Assembly (NCBI GenBank): GCA_963717385.1
Contig: CAVQWE010000011.1
Location: 62,001 to 126,000, forward strand
Direction of reading: 5' to 3'
DNA length: 64,000 bases
Source of the DNA: Sva-07 sp963717385
GTDB lineage: Bacteria > Actinomycetota > Acidimicrobiia > Acidimicrobiales > Ilumatobacteraceae
Below the pieces are notes generated by a model. The model saw only the letters and a program-made list of their open reading frames with translations, was not told the DNA's origin and searched no databases. Numbering within the stretch: the first letter of the stretch is position 1; each line of letters begins with the position of its first letter. A program made the translations under genes and the position numbers. Shown here one piece after another: positions 17,494 through 26,710 of this stretch.

Positions 17494-18408
17494 GTGCGTA
17501 TCGTGACCACCGCAATGCGAACACGCCAAGGCGCCCGGAGCGTCGAACGAGGGGCCATCTGGGCACTGATGCCCGTGGTCGCGATCTTGCCGTTCACGCT
17601 GCTCGCACTGTTGGTCATCTGGCTCCCGCTCGGCTGGCTGACGAACGTGCGGTTCTCGTGGGTGGTGGCCGGCTTCGCGCTCGCTGGTCTGACGTTGTTC
17701 ATCCGGCCGATCCAGGTGCTCGTGCTGACTCCGTTGCTCCGAGCCCGCCGACCCACGGACGAAGAGTCGGACATCATCACACCGCTGTGGGCCCAGATCG
17801 CCCAGGCGAACGATCTCCCGTCGAGCCGATACGTCGTCCGCGTGCTGCCGACCGACGAGCTGAACGCGTTCGCCTGTGGTGGCCATCTCGTGCTCGTCAC
17901 GAGCTTTGCCGTGCACGACCTCACCGAGGCTCAGCTGCGCGGTGTGCTCGCCCACGAACTCAGCCATCACCTCGGCCTGCACACCGTGGCGATCACGATC
18001 GGGCACTGGCTGTCGACGCCGGTCGTCCTGCTCGCACGCGTTGGCTTCTTCCTCGAGAACGTCGGGCATGCTGCAGCGGGCAGCTTCGGCAAGCAATCAC
18101 CCGCCGTCGCCGCGGTCGGATCGGTGGCCGCCGTCGTGATGCATGCGCTGTCGTGGGTCTTCACCGCTGCGCTGCGGGGCAGTGACGCCTTGGCCAACCT
18201 GGTCGGGCACGCCTCGGAGTTCGAAGCCGACCGGCGTGCGGTGCGCATGGGTTTCGGACGCGAGCTCGCCAGCGCGTTGCGCGAGTTGCTCGCGCACGGC
18301 ACGGGGCGGCGGCCGATCGGCTGGCGTGCACGACTCGCTGCGTCGCACCCGCCGGCGCGGACGCGGGTGGCTCGCATCGAAGCGCTGATGCGCCACCCGG
18401 CCCAGTGA
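17494..18408 (+). CDS. M48 family zinc metalloprotease, HtpX-like
   Basis: A membrane protease of up to 304 residues. Two hydrophobic helices near the N-terminus (IWALMPVVAILPFTLLALLV and VVAGFALAGLTLFI) precede the zinc motif VLAHELSHHLGLH (about residue 154). The downstream Glu ligand region is EFEADRRAVRMGFG. The conserved NAFACGGHLVLVT region before the HExxH is present. It is likely a membrane quality-control protease. GTG 17494, GTG 17503 and ATG 17515 are all possible starts. It is divergent from the HD-GYP gene. Confidence 0.87.
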   Translation: MRIVTTAMRTRQGARSVERGAIWALMPVVAILPFTLLALLVIWLPLGWLTNVRFSWVVAGFALAGLTLFIRPIQVLVLTPLLRARRPTDEESDIITPLWAQIAQANDLPSSRYVVRVLPTDELNAFACGGHLVLVTSFAVHDLTEAQLRGVLAHELSHHLGLHTVAITIGHWLSTPVVLLARVGFFLENVGHAAAGSFGKQSPAVAAVGSVAAVVMHALSWVFTAALRGSDALANLVGHASEFEADRRAVRMGFGRELASALRELLAHGTGRRPIGWRARLAASHPPARTRVARIEALMRHPAQ

Positions 18409-18435
18409 ACACCCGGGGCAGCGAACGCGCAGCGC

Positions 18436-18900
18436 TCAAGCAGTGATCGGCGCCACGCAGGCGTCGAGGAGTGCGATCAGATCGGCGGGCGCCAGCCCGA
18501 TGTCCATGCCCCGCTTGCCGCCGCTGACATAGACCGTGTCGAACAGTTCGGCGGTCTCGTCGATCACCGTGCGAAGTTGCTTGCGTTGCCCGAGCGGGCT
18601 GATGCCACCGGCGATGTAGCCCGACGAGCGCTCGGCTCGTTCGACGGCGCACATCGCCGCCTTCTTGGCGCCCACCGCCGCAGCGATGCGCTTCATCGAC
18701 AGCTGACAACTCACGGGGACCACCGCCACGATCAGTTCGTCGTCGGCGACGACGACGAGTGTCTTGAAGACCTGATCGTGATCGAGACCGAGCGCATCAG
18801 CAGCCTCGCGCCCGAAGTCGTGGAGATCGTCGCCTCGGTCGTACTCGTGAATCGTGTACTCAATTCCCGCGTCCTCGAGCGCCACGACTGCCGGTGTCAC
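18436..18900 (-). CDS. ybaK: Cys-tRNA(Pro)/Cys-tRNA(Cys) deacylase, YbaK family
   Basis: A 154-residue YbaK/EbsC editing domain. It shows YTIHEYDRGDDLHDFGREAA, VFKTLVVVADDELIVAVVPV, the conserved Lys region AAAVGAKKAAM and the GYIAGGISPLGQRK signature, ending with GGKRGMDIGLAPADL. It hydrolyses mischarged aminoacyl-tRNAs. GTG 18900 was chosen because the family begins just before TPAVVALE. It converges on the M48 gene and is divergent from the thioesterase gene. Confidence 0.92.
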   Translation of the reverse strand: MTPAVVALEDAGIEYTIHEYDRGDDLHDFGREAADALGLDHDQVFKTLVVVADDELIVAVVPVSCQLSMKRIAAAVGAKKAAMCAVERAERSSGYIAGGISPLGQRKQLRTVIDETAELFDTVYVSGGKRGMDIGLAPADLIALLDACVAPITA

Positions 18901-18936
18901 AGCCCTGACTGTAGGACGCACTTGTAAGGTCGCCAC

Positions 18937-19383
18937 GTGCGTCTGTCCGTCGATCCGTCCACCTCGCCCGCCGACTACGACTTCGACCACCGGATCCGCG
19001 TGCGCTTCGTCGAGACCGACGCGATGGGCATCGTCCACCACAGCAACTACCTCGCCTACTTCGAAGAGACTCGCGTCGAGTACCTCCGAGCGGTCGGACA
19101 TCCGTTCACCGAATGGCGCGACGCCGGGCTGGAGTCACCGGTGCTCGAATCGTTCGTGCAGTATCGCCAGCCGTTGCAGTTCGACGACGAGATCGCCGTG
19201 CACCTCCGCCTCGCCGAGGTGACACGGGCGACGTTCCAGATGGCCTACCTGATCACGGTGAACGACGACGCCGGCACACCCCGCCCGCGAGCGACCGGCG
19301 TGACCGTGCACGGCTGCGTCACCAGCGCCGGACGCCCGACCCGGTTGCCGGCCTGGCTGATCGCCCTCGCTCCCGAACACTGA
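18937..19383 (+). CDS. Acyl-CoA thioesterase, YbgC/4-hydroxybenzoyl-CoA thioesterase family
   Basis: A 148-residue hotdog-fold thioesterase. The catalytic segment is RFVETDAMGIVHHSNYLAYF (Asp at position 1 of DAMG) followed by ETRVEYLRAVG. It hydrolyses acyl-CoA thioesters; the substrate is not determinable. The start is GTG 18937, 36 nt after the divergent ybaK start. The OB-fold/thiolase genes follow in the same direction. Confidence 0.88.
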   Translation: MRLSVDPSTSPADYDFDHRIRVRFVETDAMGIVHHSNYLAYFEETRVEYLRAVGHPFTEWRDAGLESPVLESFVQYRQPLQFDDEIAVHLRLAEVTRATFQMAYLITVNDDAGTPRPRATGVTVHGCVTSAGRPTRLPAWLIALAPEH

Positions 19384-19428
19384 CGCTGGGATCGTTGCGA
19401 AGGTCGGCCCATCAGTACCTTCGCGGAG

Positions 19429-19842
19429 ATGGCTGACACCGCAACACCGAGCCGCGTGCCGCTCGTTCACTACCTCGTGCTCGACGACGGTGACGCGCAC
19501 CTGATCGCCAACGAGTGCACGAACTGTGGGGCCCGTTACTTCGATCGTCGAAATGCATGCGCCTCCTGCTTCGGCACCGAGTTCCACCGGTCCAAGATCG
19601 CCACCGAGGGCGAGCTGCGCACCTTCACGATCGTGGCGTTCGCCGCGCCCGGCGTCGACGTGCCGTTCGTGTCCGGGGTGATCGACTGCGACGGCACGAG
19701 CGTGCGCGGCAACCTCCGCAACGTCGAGCCCGACGCCGATCATGTCCACACCGGGATGAAGGTGCGTCTCACCACGTACTCGCTCGGCACCGACGACCAC
19801 GGCACCGAAGCCATCGGCTTCGCATTCGAACCCGCAAGCTGA
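19429..19842 (+). CDS. OB-fold/zinc-ribbon acyl-CoA-associated protein (DUF35)
   Basis: A 137-residue DUF35 protein. An N-terminal rubredoxin-like zinc ribbon (CTNCGARYFDRRNACASCFG, four Cys) is followed by an OB fold (LRTFTIVAFAAPGVDVPFVS ... GMKVRLTTY). Such proteins pair with adjacent thiolase-like (SCP2) proteins and are thought to bind acyl-CoA or form part of sterol/fatty-acid degradation complexes. The thiolase gene starts 14 nt downstream, which fits that pairing. Confidence 0.9.
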   Translation: MADTATPSRVPLVHYLVLDDGDAHLIANECTNCGARYFDRRNACASCFGTEFHRSKIATEGELRTFTIVAFAAPGVDVPFVSGVIDCDGTSVRGNLRNVEPDADHVHTGMKVRLTTYSLGTDDHGTEAIGFAFEPAS

Positions 19843-19856
19843 GAACGGAGAACACC

Positions 19857-21066
19857 ATGAGTGCAAGTGACGAGATCTGGATCCTCGGGATCAACATGAC
19901 CAAGTTCGGCAAGCACACCGACCGCGACGTGGTCGACCTGGCATCCGAGGCCGTGATGGCAGCGCTTGCCGACGGCGGGGTCACCATGGCGGACATGGGC
20001 GTGATGGCCGCCGGCAACCTGATGGGATCTGGCGGTATCGGCCAGCAGATCCAGAAGCAGGTCGGCCAGACCGGTATCCCGGTCTACAACGTGTCGAACG
20101 CATGCGCCACCGGCGCCACGGCACTGCGCACGGCCATCATGTCGATCAAGGCAGGCGAGAGCGACATGGGTCTTGCGGTCGGTGTCGAGAAGCTCGCCGG
20201 TGTGGGCCTGCTCGGCGGCGGCGGCCGCGCGAAGAAGGACGGCAACGAGTGGGAGCCGCAGGGCCGATTCGGTGCGGTCACGTCCACCGATGGACGCATC
20301 GGCACCGACACGATGCCCGGCGTGTTCGCCCAGGTGGGCATGGAGTACGGCCACAAGTACGGCGGCGCCGACTTCGAATTGTTCGCCAAGATCTCCGAGA
20401 AGAACCACGCGCATTCCACGCTCAACCCGCTCGCCGCGTACTCGAAGCGGTTCACGCTCGAGGAGATCATGGGCGACATGATGATCGCCTACCCGAACAC
20501 CCGCCCCATGTGCTCGGCCAATTGCGACGGCGCTGCTGCAGCCGTGGTCATCAGCGGCGAAAAGCTCAAGACCCTGTCGCTCGAACAGCAGCGGCGTGCG
20601 GTCAAGGTGTCCGCCTCGGTGCTCACCTCCGATCCGTGGCAAGAAGCGTGCCAGGTGCTCCCTGACGTCAACACGCTCACGAAGAACGCCGCCAGGACCG
20701 CGTACGAGCAGGCCGGCATCGGCCCCGACGATCTCGACCTCGTCGAATTGCACGACTGCTTCGCCACCGCCGAACTCGTCCATTACGACAACCTCGGTCT
20801 GTGCGAGGAGGGAGGCGCAGTCGACTTCTTCAACTCTGGCGCGCCGTGGCGCGACGGATCGCTCCCGGTCAACGTGTCAGGCGGCCTGCAGTCGAAGGGA
20901 CACCCGATCTCGGCGACCGGTATCGCCAACATCTGGGAGGTCTGCCATCACCTGCGCGGTGAGGCGGGCGACCGTCAGATCGAGGGCGCCAAGGTCGGCC
21001 TCGCCCACGTGATCGGCCTCGGGCTCGGCGTGCGGCGTGCACATCCTGGAGAAGTCCGCCGCCTGA
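19857..21066 (+). CDS. Thiolase / lipid-transfer SCP2-type acetyl-CoA acetyltransferase (3' frameshift as read)
   Basis: About 402 residues. The nucleophile Cys is in NVSNACATGATALRT (about residue 84). Also present are AYPNTRPMCSANCDGAAAAV, the ELHDCFATAELVHYDNLGL region and the GGLQSKGHPISATGIAN His motif. An extra G near 21020 shifts the frame; removing it restores GLGSACGVHILEKSAA and the natural stop at 21064-21066, including the second catalytic Cys. As written, the product ends in an unrelated tail. It likely acts with the DUF35 partner in thiolytic cleavage during fatty acid or sterol catabolism. GGAG precedes ATG 19857. Confidence 0.88.
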
Positions 21067-21099
21067 ACTGTCACGTTTGACCCGGCACGGTGTGACAGT
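21067..21099. terminator. Bidirectional hairpin between converging thiolase and SDR genes
   Basis: ACTGTCAC (21067-21074) pairs perfectly with GTGACAGT (21092-21099). It begins right after the thiolase stop and ends on the first base of the SDR stop codon on the other strand. There is no U-tract, as is common in actinobacteria. Confidence 0.5.
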
Positions 21100-21836
21100 C
21101 ACATCTTGAGGGTGGTGCCGCCGTCGACGACGAAGATCTCGCCGGTGGTGTACTTGTTGCGGAGCAGTGCCAGGACTGCTTCGGCGCAGTCGTCGGGCGT
21201 GGCCGACCTGGGCACCGGTGCGATCGCGGCGATCGCGGCGTGCATCGCATCCCAGTCTTCGGTCCACGGGGTGGCCACCAGGCCTGGGGCGACTGCGTTC
21301 ACACGGATCGGGCCGTAGCTCTTCGCCAGCAGCAACGTCAGATGGTTCAGCGCCGCCTTGGTCATCGAGTACGCCATCGACGAACCGACGGGGCGCAGCC
21401 CGGCGATCGAGGTGATGTTGACGATGTTGGCGTCGTCAGACTTGCGGAGATGCGGGATCGCTCGCTTGGTCAGCCACCAGGTGCCGAACACGTTGACGTC
21501 GAACGTCTTGCGGAAGATCTCGTCGGTGAGTTCGTCGAGGTTCTCGTGCGGGATCGACGTGGTCCAGCCGGCGTTGTTGATCAGGAAGTCGAGCCGGCCG
21601 TAGCGCTCGATCGTGTCGTCGATGAGCGCATGCGCTTCGTCCTGGTTGCTGATGTCGGCGCGCAGGTAGCACGATTCGCCTGGCAGCGATGCCGAAACCG
21701 CCTCACCGGCCTCGACCGACGACGACGAGTTCACCACCACCGTGGCCCCGAGCGACGACAGTCGACGTGCGGTCTCTTCGCCGATCCCACTCGATGATCC
21801 GGTGACGATGGCGACTCGATCAGCAAATTCAGTCAT
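21099..21836 (-). CDS. Short-chain dehydrogenase/reductase (SDR)
   Basis: A 245-residue classical SDR: TGSSSGIG near residue 12, NNAGW near residue 88, NITSIAG with the catalytic Ser, and AYSMTKAALN carrying Tyr-x-x-x-Lys, then VNAVAPGLVATPW and a C-terminal FVVDGGTTLKM. NAD(P)-dependent oxidation or reduction of an unknown alcohol/ketone. It faces the thiolase gene across a terminator hairpin. Confidence 0.9.
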   Translation of the reverse strand: MTEFADRVAIVTGSSSGIGEETARRLSSLGATVVVNSSSSVEAGEAVSASLPGESCYLRADISNQDEAHALIDDTIERYGRLDFLINNAGWTTSIPHENLDELTDEIFRKTFDVNVFGTWWLTKRAIPHLRKSDDANIVNITSIAGLRPVGSSMAYSMTKAALNHLTLLLAKSYGPIRVNAVAPGLVATPWTEDWDAMHAAIAAIAPVPRSATPDDCAEAVLALLRNKYTTGEIFVVDGGTTLKM

Positions 21837-21884
21837 CTCCGGACGGTACCCGCCCGAGATGTGAGGTGGCCGAGCGCAGCGCGT

Positions 21885-22349
21885 TCAGTTCGTGCGGTCG
21901 ACCGGCGGCACGACGACGACCGGGCGGTCGCAGTGATGCACCACATGATGGCTCGTGCTGCCGAGGGCCTGCTCGTCGCCGACGCCTCGCGAGCCGACCA
22001 CCACGAACGACGCATCGAGCGCCGTTCCCATCTTCATCAGCACGTCCGCAGGGCTGCCGTACACGAGTTCGGCACGCCAGCGCAGTTCACGATCGCCAGC
22101 GAGACCAGCACACCATTCGAGTCTCAGCAGCCGCTCGAGGTCGTCACGATGCCCTTCGGACGGCACGTGGCGGCCGTCGATCATCGTCATCAACCCGATG
22201 GCATGGAAGACCGCGAGGTCGAGATCGAACCGGCGAGCGATCTCGGCGGCCATCGCCAACGCCCGTTGCGCATTGGCCGAACCATCGACGCCGACGATCA
22301 CCGGACCCGAGCCGAGGACGCTGCGAGGAGACGTAGTGGTGACAGCCAT
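21885..22349 (-). CDS. Universal stress protein, single domain
   Basis: A 154-residue UspA-fold protein: VIVGVDGSANAQRALAMAAE at the N-terminus, AELVYGSPADVLM in the middle and the nucleotide-binding end VVVGSRGVGDEQALGSTSHH, VVHHCDRPVVVVPP. It is the left-most of four Usp genes in 8 kb. Only 25 nt separate its start from the divergent beta-CASP gene. Its roles in stress or dormancy are inferred from the family. Confidence 0.88.
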   Translation of the reverse strand: MAVTTTSPRSVLGSGPVIVGVDGSANAQRALAMAAEIARRFDLDLAVFHAIGLMTMIDGRHVPSEGHRDDLERLLRLEWCAGLAGDRELRWRAELVYGSPADVLMKMGTALDASFVVVGSRGVGDEQALGSTSHHVVHHCDRPVVVVPPVDRTN

Positions 22350-22374
22350 CACCAATGATCCTAGAGTCGGTGTC

Positions 22375-23787
22375 GTGACCACCTTGCAATTCCTGGGTGC
22401 CACTGGCACCGTCACCGGGAGCCGCTTCCTGGTGCGAACCAGTCGGGCGACCGTGCTCGTCGACGCCGGACTGTTCCAAGGAGCAAAGCGCGACCGACTC
22501 GCGAACTGGGAGCCGTTCCCCGTCGATCCCGCCACGATCGACGCGGTCGTGGTCACCCATGCCCACATCGACCACAGCGGGTGGCTGCCGGGCCTCGCCC
22601 GCGACGGGTTCACCGGGCCGGTGTTCGCCACCACCGCCACGTGCGAGCTCTGCAAGATCCTCTTGCCCGATGCTGCTCACCTCCAAGAAGAACAAGCACG
22701 CTTCGCCAACGAACGCGGCTTCAGCAAGCACCATCCAGCGCAACCGCTCTACACGTCGCAAGACGCTGACGCCGCGATTGCGCTCCTCGAGGGCGTCGAC
22801 TTCGACGACCCGGTCGAGGTCGCCGACGGCGTCGTTGCCCGGTTCGTTCCCGCCGGCCACATCCTCGGGTCGGCCAGCATCCACCTCACGATCACCGACG
22901 ACCATCGGGGCGCCGAATCCACGACCACTCTGCTGGCGAGCGGCGACCTCGGGCGCGGGAACCATCCGTTGATCCCCGGCCCGGGCGTACCGCCTGCAGC
23001 GGAGACCGTGCTGATCGAGTCGACCTATGGCGACTCGCTGCATCCCGACGAGGCAGACGAGATCGAGGGCTTCGCCGCAATCATCCGGGCGACGGCGAGA
23101 CGTGGCGGGGTCGTGCTGATCCCAGCGTTCGCGGTCGATCGCACCGAGGTCTTGCTGACCGTGTTGCGCGACCTGATGGCCACCGACCGCATCCCGAGCC
23201 TGCCGGTGTATGTCGACAGTCCGATGGCGCTCCGCGTGCTCGACGTGTACCGATCAGCGATGCACACCGCCGACCCGCTCGAGTGCCACCCAGTTCCCGC
23301 CGACGCCCCGAACGACCTGTTCGACCCAGGCGGAGGACTGCACCGTTGCCCGTCGGTCGACGACTCGAAGTCGCTCAACGAGTTGACCGCGCCGGCGATC
23401 ATCATCTCGGCGTCCGGGATGGCCTCCGGTGGACGGGTGTTGCATCATCTCGCGCGGCTGCTCCCCGACCATCGCAACAGCGTCGTGCTGTGCGGCTTCC
23501 AGGCAGCCGGCACGCGTGGACGCTCGTTGGCCGACGGTGCCCGCAATGTGAAGATGCTCGGCCGCTACGTGCCGGTACGCGCAGAGGTCGCAGTCCTGCG
23601 TTCGTTGTCCGTGCACGCCGATGCCGACGGGTTGCACGACTGGATCACGGCCCTGCCCGAGTCGCCCGACACCGTCTTCGTCGTGCACGGCGAGCCCACG
23701 GCGAGTGCTGCGCTGGCCGTGCGACTCGTCGGCGATGGCATCAACGCCGTGGTCCCCAGCCAGTTCGAGTTGGTCCGACTCGACTGA
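22375..23787 (+). CDS. MBL-fold beta-CASP RNA-processing exonuclease/endonuclease-like protein
   Basis: A 470-residue metallo-beta-lactamase protein of the CPSF/Ysh1-like group. N-terminal FLGATGTVTGSRFLV is followed by the zinc motif VVTHAHIDHSGWLPGL, then PAGHILGSASIHL and the beta-CASP segment AIIISASGMASGGRVLHHL, with RMM-type LSVHADADGL and VFVVHGEPTA at the C-terminus. It probably cleaves RNA. GTG 22375 is taken as start because the fold begins immediately after; the transcript would have a very short leader, since the divergent usp start is 25 nt away. Confidence 0.87.
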   Translation: MTTLQFLGATGTVTGSRFLVRTSRATVLVDAGLFQGAKRDRLANWEPFPVDPATIDAVVVTHAHIDHSGWLPGLARDGFTGPVFATTATCELCKILLPDAAHLQEEQARFANERGFSKHHPAQPLYTSQDADAAIALLEGVDFDDPVEVADGVVARFVPAGHILGSASIHLTITDDHRGAESTTTLLASGDLGRGNHPLIPGPGVPPAAETVLIESTYGDSLHPDEADEIEGFAAIIRATARRGGVVLIPAFAVDRTEVLLTVLRDLMATDRIPSLPVYVDSPMALRVLDVYRSAMHTADPLECHPVPADAPNDLFDPGGGLHRCPSVDDSKSLNELTAPAIIISASGMASGGRVLHHLARLLPDHRNSVVLCGFQAAGTRGRSLADGARNVKMLGRYVPVRAEVAVLRSLSVHADADGLHDWITALPESPDTVFVVHGEPTASAALAVRLVGDGINAVVPSQFELVRLD

Positions 23788-23804
23788 GATTCGCGCTGTC
23801 GAGT

Positions 23805-23819
23805 TGACGAAGGGCCCTG
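23805..23819 (+). promoter_or_regulatory. DosR-like box upstream of PNPOx-like gene
   Basis: TGACGAAGGGCCCTG, 34 nt before ATG 23853. It fits the window consensus TGACCTTSGSCCCTG at 12 of 15 positions. A TTGAAT hexamer follows at 23841-23846 as a possible -10. Confidence 0.65.
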
Positions 23820-23852
23820 CACCATTGGGCGACCGTCGGCTTGAATGGGTAC

Positions 23853-24392
23853 ATGGACGAACGTCAGCAAGCCACCGAGATCCTGAGCGAGTCCGAGTGC
23901 TGGGAGCTGCTCGATCACGCCGCAGTCGGACGCCTCGCCGTCGACATCGCCGGTCAGCCCGACATCTTCCCGATCAACTTCGTCGTCGACAAGAGCGGCA
24001 TCGTGTTCCGCAGCGCGGCCGGCACCAAACTGGCCGGCGCAGTGCTCAACCAGGTCGTGGCGTTCGAGATCGACGGTTACGAGCCTGGCGATCGAACCGC
24101 GTGGAGCGTGGTCGTCAAGGGCAACGCACGGCCGATCGAGCGGATGCAGGAGATGTTCGAAGCCGAAGACCTCCCGCTGTTCCCGTGGCTCGCCTGGGAC
24201 AAGCCGAACTTCGTTCGCATCGACCCCACCGTGGTCACTGGTCGGCGCTATCACATCGTCGACGACGCCACACCCGACAGCTCGATCGGCTGGACCCCGA
24301 GCGACGATGATGTCGCCGGCGAATCCCTGGCTGCTGCGCCCACGCCCGAGGCGCCGTTCCACCCGGGCGAACCCAAGCTGCACGCCGACTGA
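23853..24392 (+). CDS. Pyridoxamine 5'-phosphate oxidase-like flavin-binding protein
   Basis: A 179-residue split-barrel protein: LSESECWELLDHAAVGRLAV, DIFPINFVVDKSGIVFRSAA, LAGAVLNQVVAFEIDGYE and WSVVVKGNARPIE, the pattern of the PNPOx-like/Acg-linked proteins seen in actinobacterial stress loci. It probably binds FMN or F420; the substrate is unknown. The C-terminal 30 residues are an acidic, Ala/Pro-rich tail. A DosR-like box lies 34 nt upstream and the gene converges on a tandem usp gene. A close paralog lies at 25392. Confidence 0.82.
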   Translation: MDERQQATEILSESECWELLDHAAVGRLAVDIAGQPDIFPINFVVDKSGIVFRSAAGTKLAGAVLNQVVAFEIDGYEPGDRTAWSVVVKGNARPIERMQEMFEAEDLPLFPWLAWDKPNFVRIDPTVVTGRRYHIVDDATPDSSIGWTPSDDDVAGESLAAAPTPEAPFHPGEPKLHAD

Positions 24393-24417
24393 TCGTCAGC
24401 GAGCCGTGGCTGCGAGC

Positions 24418-25266
24418 TCAGCGGCTCGGCACCACGACGACGGGAACTGTCGCGTCGTGGAGCAACCACGCACTCACCGATCCGAGCAGGCCGGCCGCGA
24501 TTCGCCCGTGGCCGCGGGTGCCGACGACCACCAGATCGGCGCGCTCTTGAGCGACGGCGAGCGCCTGACGTGGGCCCGACAGCACGATCGATCGTTCGGC
24601 CTGGCGATCGGGGTCGATCGCGTCGAGTGCAGTGGTGATCCGGTGTTCCTCTTGGTCGATCTCGTTGCCGAAGCGCTGGCGACTGAGCTCGGGATCGACC
24701 CATGGCGCCACTTCGATCGCCGCCACGACTCGCACCTGGGCTGCGTCACCGGCGAAGTCGAGCGCCCACAGCAGTGCCTCGGCGGCATGATCGCTGCCGT
24801 CGAAACCAACGACGATCGACGAGGCAGCAGCCGGCGCCGTCGCGGTCGGTACGACGACGACCGGCGCATGCGAGTGGGTGACGCAGTACTGGCTCACCGA
24901 GCCCAGCACATGGTGCCGCAACTCACCGCTGCCGGTGCGCCCGATCACCAGCAGGTCGGCATCGACCGACGCATCGACCAGCACGTGCTGCGGTTGACCC
25001 TCGAAGACCAGCGCATGCACCTCGACTCCGGCATCGGCGACCGATTCGATCGCGACATCGACGTCGTGGCCCGCTGTGGCCGCGAGACCGAGTTCGTCGA
25101 CACCGAACCCGCGCTTGGCGGTGAACATCGACATGATCGCCGGCACATGGAACGCTCCGAGGGCAGAGACGTCGACATCACGGTCGGCACCGTGGCCGAC
25201 AGCCCAGCGCAGCGCGTCGACTGCGGCATCCGATCCATCGATTCCAACGATCCAGCGAGCGGTCAT
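24418..25266 (-). CDS. Universal stress protein, tandem two-domain
   Basis: A 282-residue protein with two Usp domains. Domain 1 (about 1-140) starts ARWIVGIDGSDAAVDALRWA and ends LLVIGRTGSGELRHHVLGSV. Domain 2 starts SIVVGFDGSDHAAEALLWAL and ends LVVVGTRGHGRIAAGLLGSV, with the G-x2-G-x9-G(S/T) ATP-binding pattern in both. Tandem ATP-binding Usp proteins such as Rv2623 are DosR-controlled in mycobacteria. It shares the intergenic DosR-like box at 25332-25346 with the divergent PNPOx gene. Confidence 0.92.
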   Translation of the reverse strand: MTARWIVGIDGSDAAVDALRWAVGHGADRDVDVSALGAFHVPAIMSMFTAKRGFGVDELGLAATAGHDVDVAIESVADAGVEVHALVFEGQPQHVLVDASVDADLLVIGRTGSGELRHHVLGSVSQYCVTHSHAPVVVVPTATAPAAASSIVVGFDGSDHAAEALLWALDFAGDAAQVRVVAAIEVAPWVDPELSRQRFGNEIDQEEHRITTALDAIDPDRQAERSIVLSGPRQALAVAQERADLVVVGTRGHGRIAAGLLGSVSAWLLHDATVPVVVVPSR

Positions 25267-25331
25267 ACAACCGAGTATCGCCCGCACGGCACCACATCAC
25301 CACATCACCCAGGTGCTGCACGCACGGGCGG

Positions 25332-25346
25332 TGACCTAGTGCCCTG
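25332..25346 (+). promoter_or_regulatory. DosR-like box between divergent usp and PNPOx genes
   Basis: TGACCTAGTGCCCTG, 46 nt before GTG 25392 and 66 nt before the divergent usp start at 25266. Its position in the middle of the 125-nt divergent spacer suits control of both genes. Confidence 0.7.
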
Positions 25347-25391
25347 GCCCCGACGTCCGGCCCGAGCGATGATCAGGGTGGAGGGAACATC

Positions 25392-25826
25392 GTGGACGAC
25401 CAACCGCTCGAGGAGCTCTCGGAATCAGAGTGCTGGACACTGCTGCGTACCGTTGCGCTCGGGCGCCTGGCCACACCCACGTCGCACGGTGGCGTCGACG
25501 TCTTCCCGGTCAACCACGTCGTCGATCAGGGTTCGATCGTGTTCCGAACAGCACTCGGCTCCAAGCTGACCAACGCCCTCGAGGCCGCCGAGGTCGCGTT
25601 CGAAGCAGACAACGCCGCACCGAGCCTGGAAGAACAGATGCAACGCCTCGACGATCCGTGGAGCGTCGTGATCCACGGCACCGCAGAGCTGATCACCAAC
25701 CACACCGAACTGTTCGACAGCTTCGAGCTGAAGGTTCGCCCTTGGCACGTGTCGAACAAGCCGTACTTCATCCGGCTCGTCCCGACGAGCGTGTCGGGCC
25801 GACGATTCCACGTCGGAACCAGCTGA
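25392..25826 (+). CDS. Pyridoxamine 5'-phosphate oxidase-like flavin-binding protein
   Basis: A 144-residue paralog of the protein at 23853: LSESECWTLLRTVALGRLAT, DVFPVNHVVDQGSIVFRTAL, LTNALEAAEVAFEAD and WSVVIHGTAELI. It lacks the acidic tail of its paralog. GTG 25392 follows a GGAGGG ribosome site. A usp gene follows after 37 nt, probably in the same transcript, under the box at 25332. Confidence 0.83.
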   Translation: MDDQPLEELSESECWTLLRTVALGRLATPTSHGGVDVFPVNHVVDQGSIVFRTALGSKLTNALEAAEVAFEADNAAPSLEEQMQRLDDPWSVVIHGTAELITNHTELFDSFELKVRPWHVSNKPYFIRLVPTSVSGRRFHVGTS

Positions 25827-25863
25827 AGCTGGCAACATCTGCCACACACCCCGAGGAGACACC

Positions 25864-26673
25864 ATGGTCCAACACCTGATCGTTCCCGTCGACGGATCCG
25901 ATGCGTCGTGGCGTGCAGCCGATGTCGCTGTGGCGCTGGCCCGACACGGCGATGCAACCGTCGACATCATCGAGGTGGTGTTCGACCACCACGACACCCA
26001 AGATGCCGAGGCACGTCTGGCCGAACGGCTCGAGCAGCACGACACCGCTGGCGTGTCTGTCTCGACCACTGTGAACGTGGCAGCAGAGAGCGTCGCGCAG
26101 GTGATCGGCAACGAAGTCGAACAGCACCCGGAGGTCACCGTGGTCCTGGCGTCGCACGGCCGGGGTCGCTCGGCAGCGCTGCTCGGCAGCGTCACCGAGG
26201 AGCTCCTCGAACGAATCTTCGGCCCGGTGCTCGTCGTCGGCCCCCACGTCACCAACTTCACGTTCGAGGGGCCGATCATCGCGACCGTCGACGGTTCGGC
26301 AGCCGCCGAATCAGTGCTGCCATTGGCTGCAGCATGGGGTATCGAACTCGGCGTCGAGCCCTGGATCGTCGAGGTGACCGATCCAGACACGAGCGTGTCA
26401 GCTGACGTCAGCGAATCCGCGTACCCTGCGCGACTCGCACGACAGTTGGCACGAGACTCGGCGCACCCCGTGCAGTTCGAAGTGCTCCACGGCGAGCACG
26501 TGCACGACGAGGTCGCTGACTTCGCGTCGTCGCTCGACGCGTCGCTGATCGTTGCGAGCACACGCGGGCGCACCGGAATGTCACGGTTCGTGATCGGGAG
26601 CACAGCCGCAGCGATCGTGCGTCACGCACCATGCCCGGTCCTCCTGGTGCGTCCACCACACCTCAGCCGCTGA
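25864..26673 (+). CDS. Universal stress protein, tandem two-domain
   Basis: A 269-residue protein with two Usp domains: LIVPVDGSDASWRAADVAV ... VVLASHGRGRSAALLGSVTE, and IIATVDGSAAAESVLPLAAA ... LIVASTRGRTGMSRFVIGST. The first domain has the AxHGRGRS nucleotide-binding end and the second SxRGRTGMSR. GAGGAG precedes ATG 25864. It is encoded between the second PNPOx-like gene and the histidine kinase on the same strand. Confidence 0.9.
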   Translation: MVQHLIVPVDGSDASWRAADVAVALARHGDATVDIIEVVFDHHDTQDAEARLAERLEQHDTAGVSVSTTVNVAAESVAQVIGNEVEQHPEVTVVLASHGRGRSAALLGSVTEELLERIFGPVLVVGPHVTNFTFEGPIIATVDGSAAAESVLPLAAAWGIELGVEPWIVEVTDPDTSVSADVSESAYPARLARQLARDSAHPVQFEVLHGEHVHDEVADFASSLDASLIVASTRGRTGMSRFVIGSTAAAIVRHAPCPVLLVRPPHLSR

Positions 26674-26710
26674 GTTCGTTCGCGTCACACACCAATAACA
26701 TGGGCGGGAC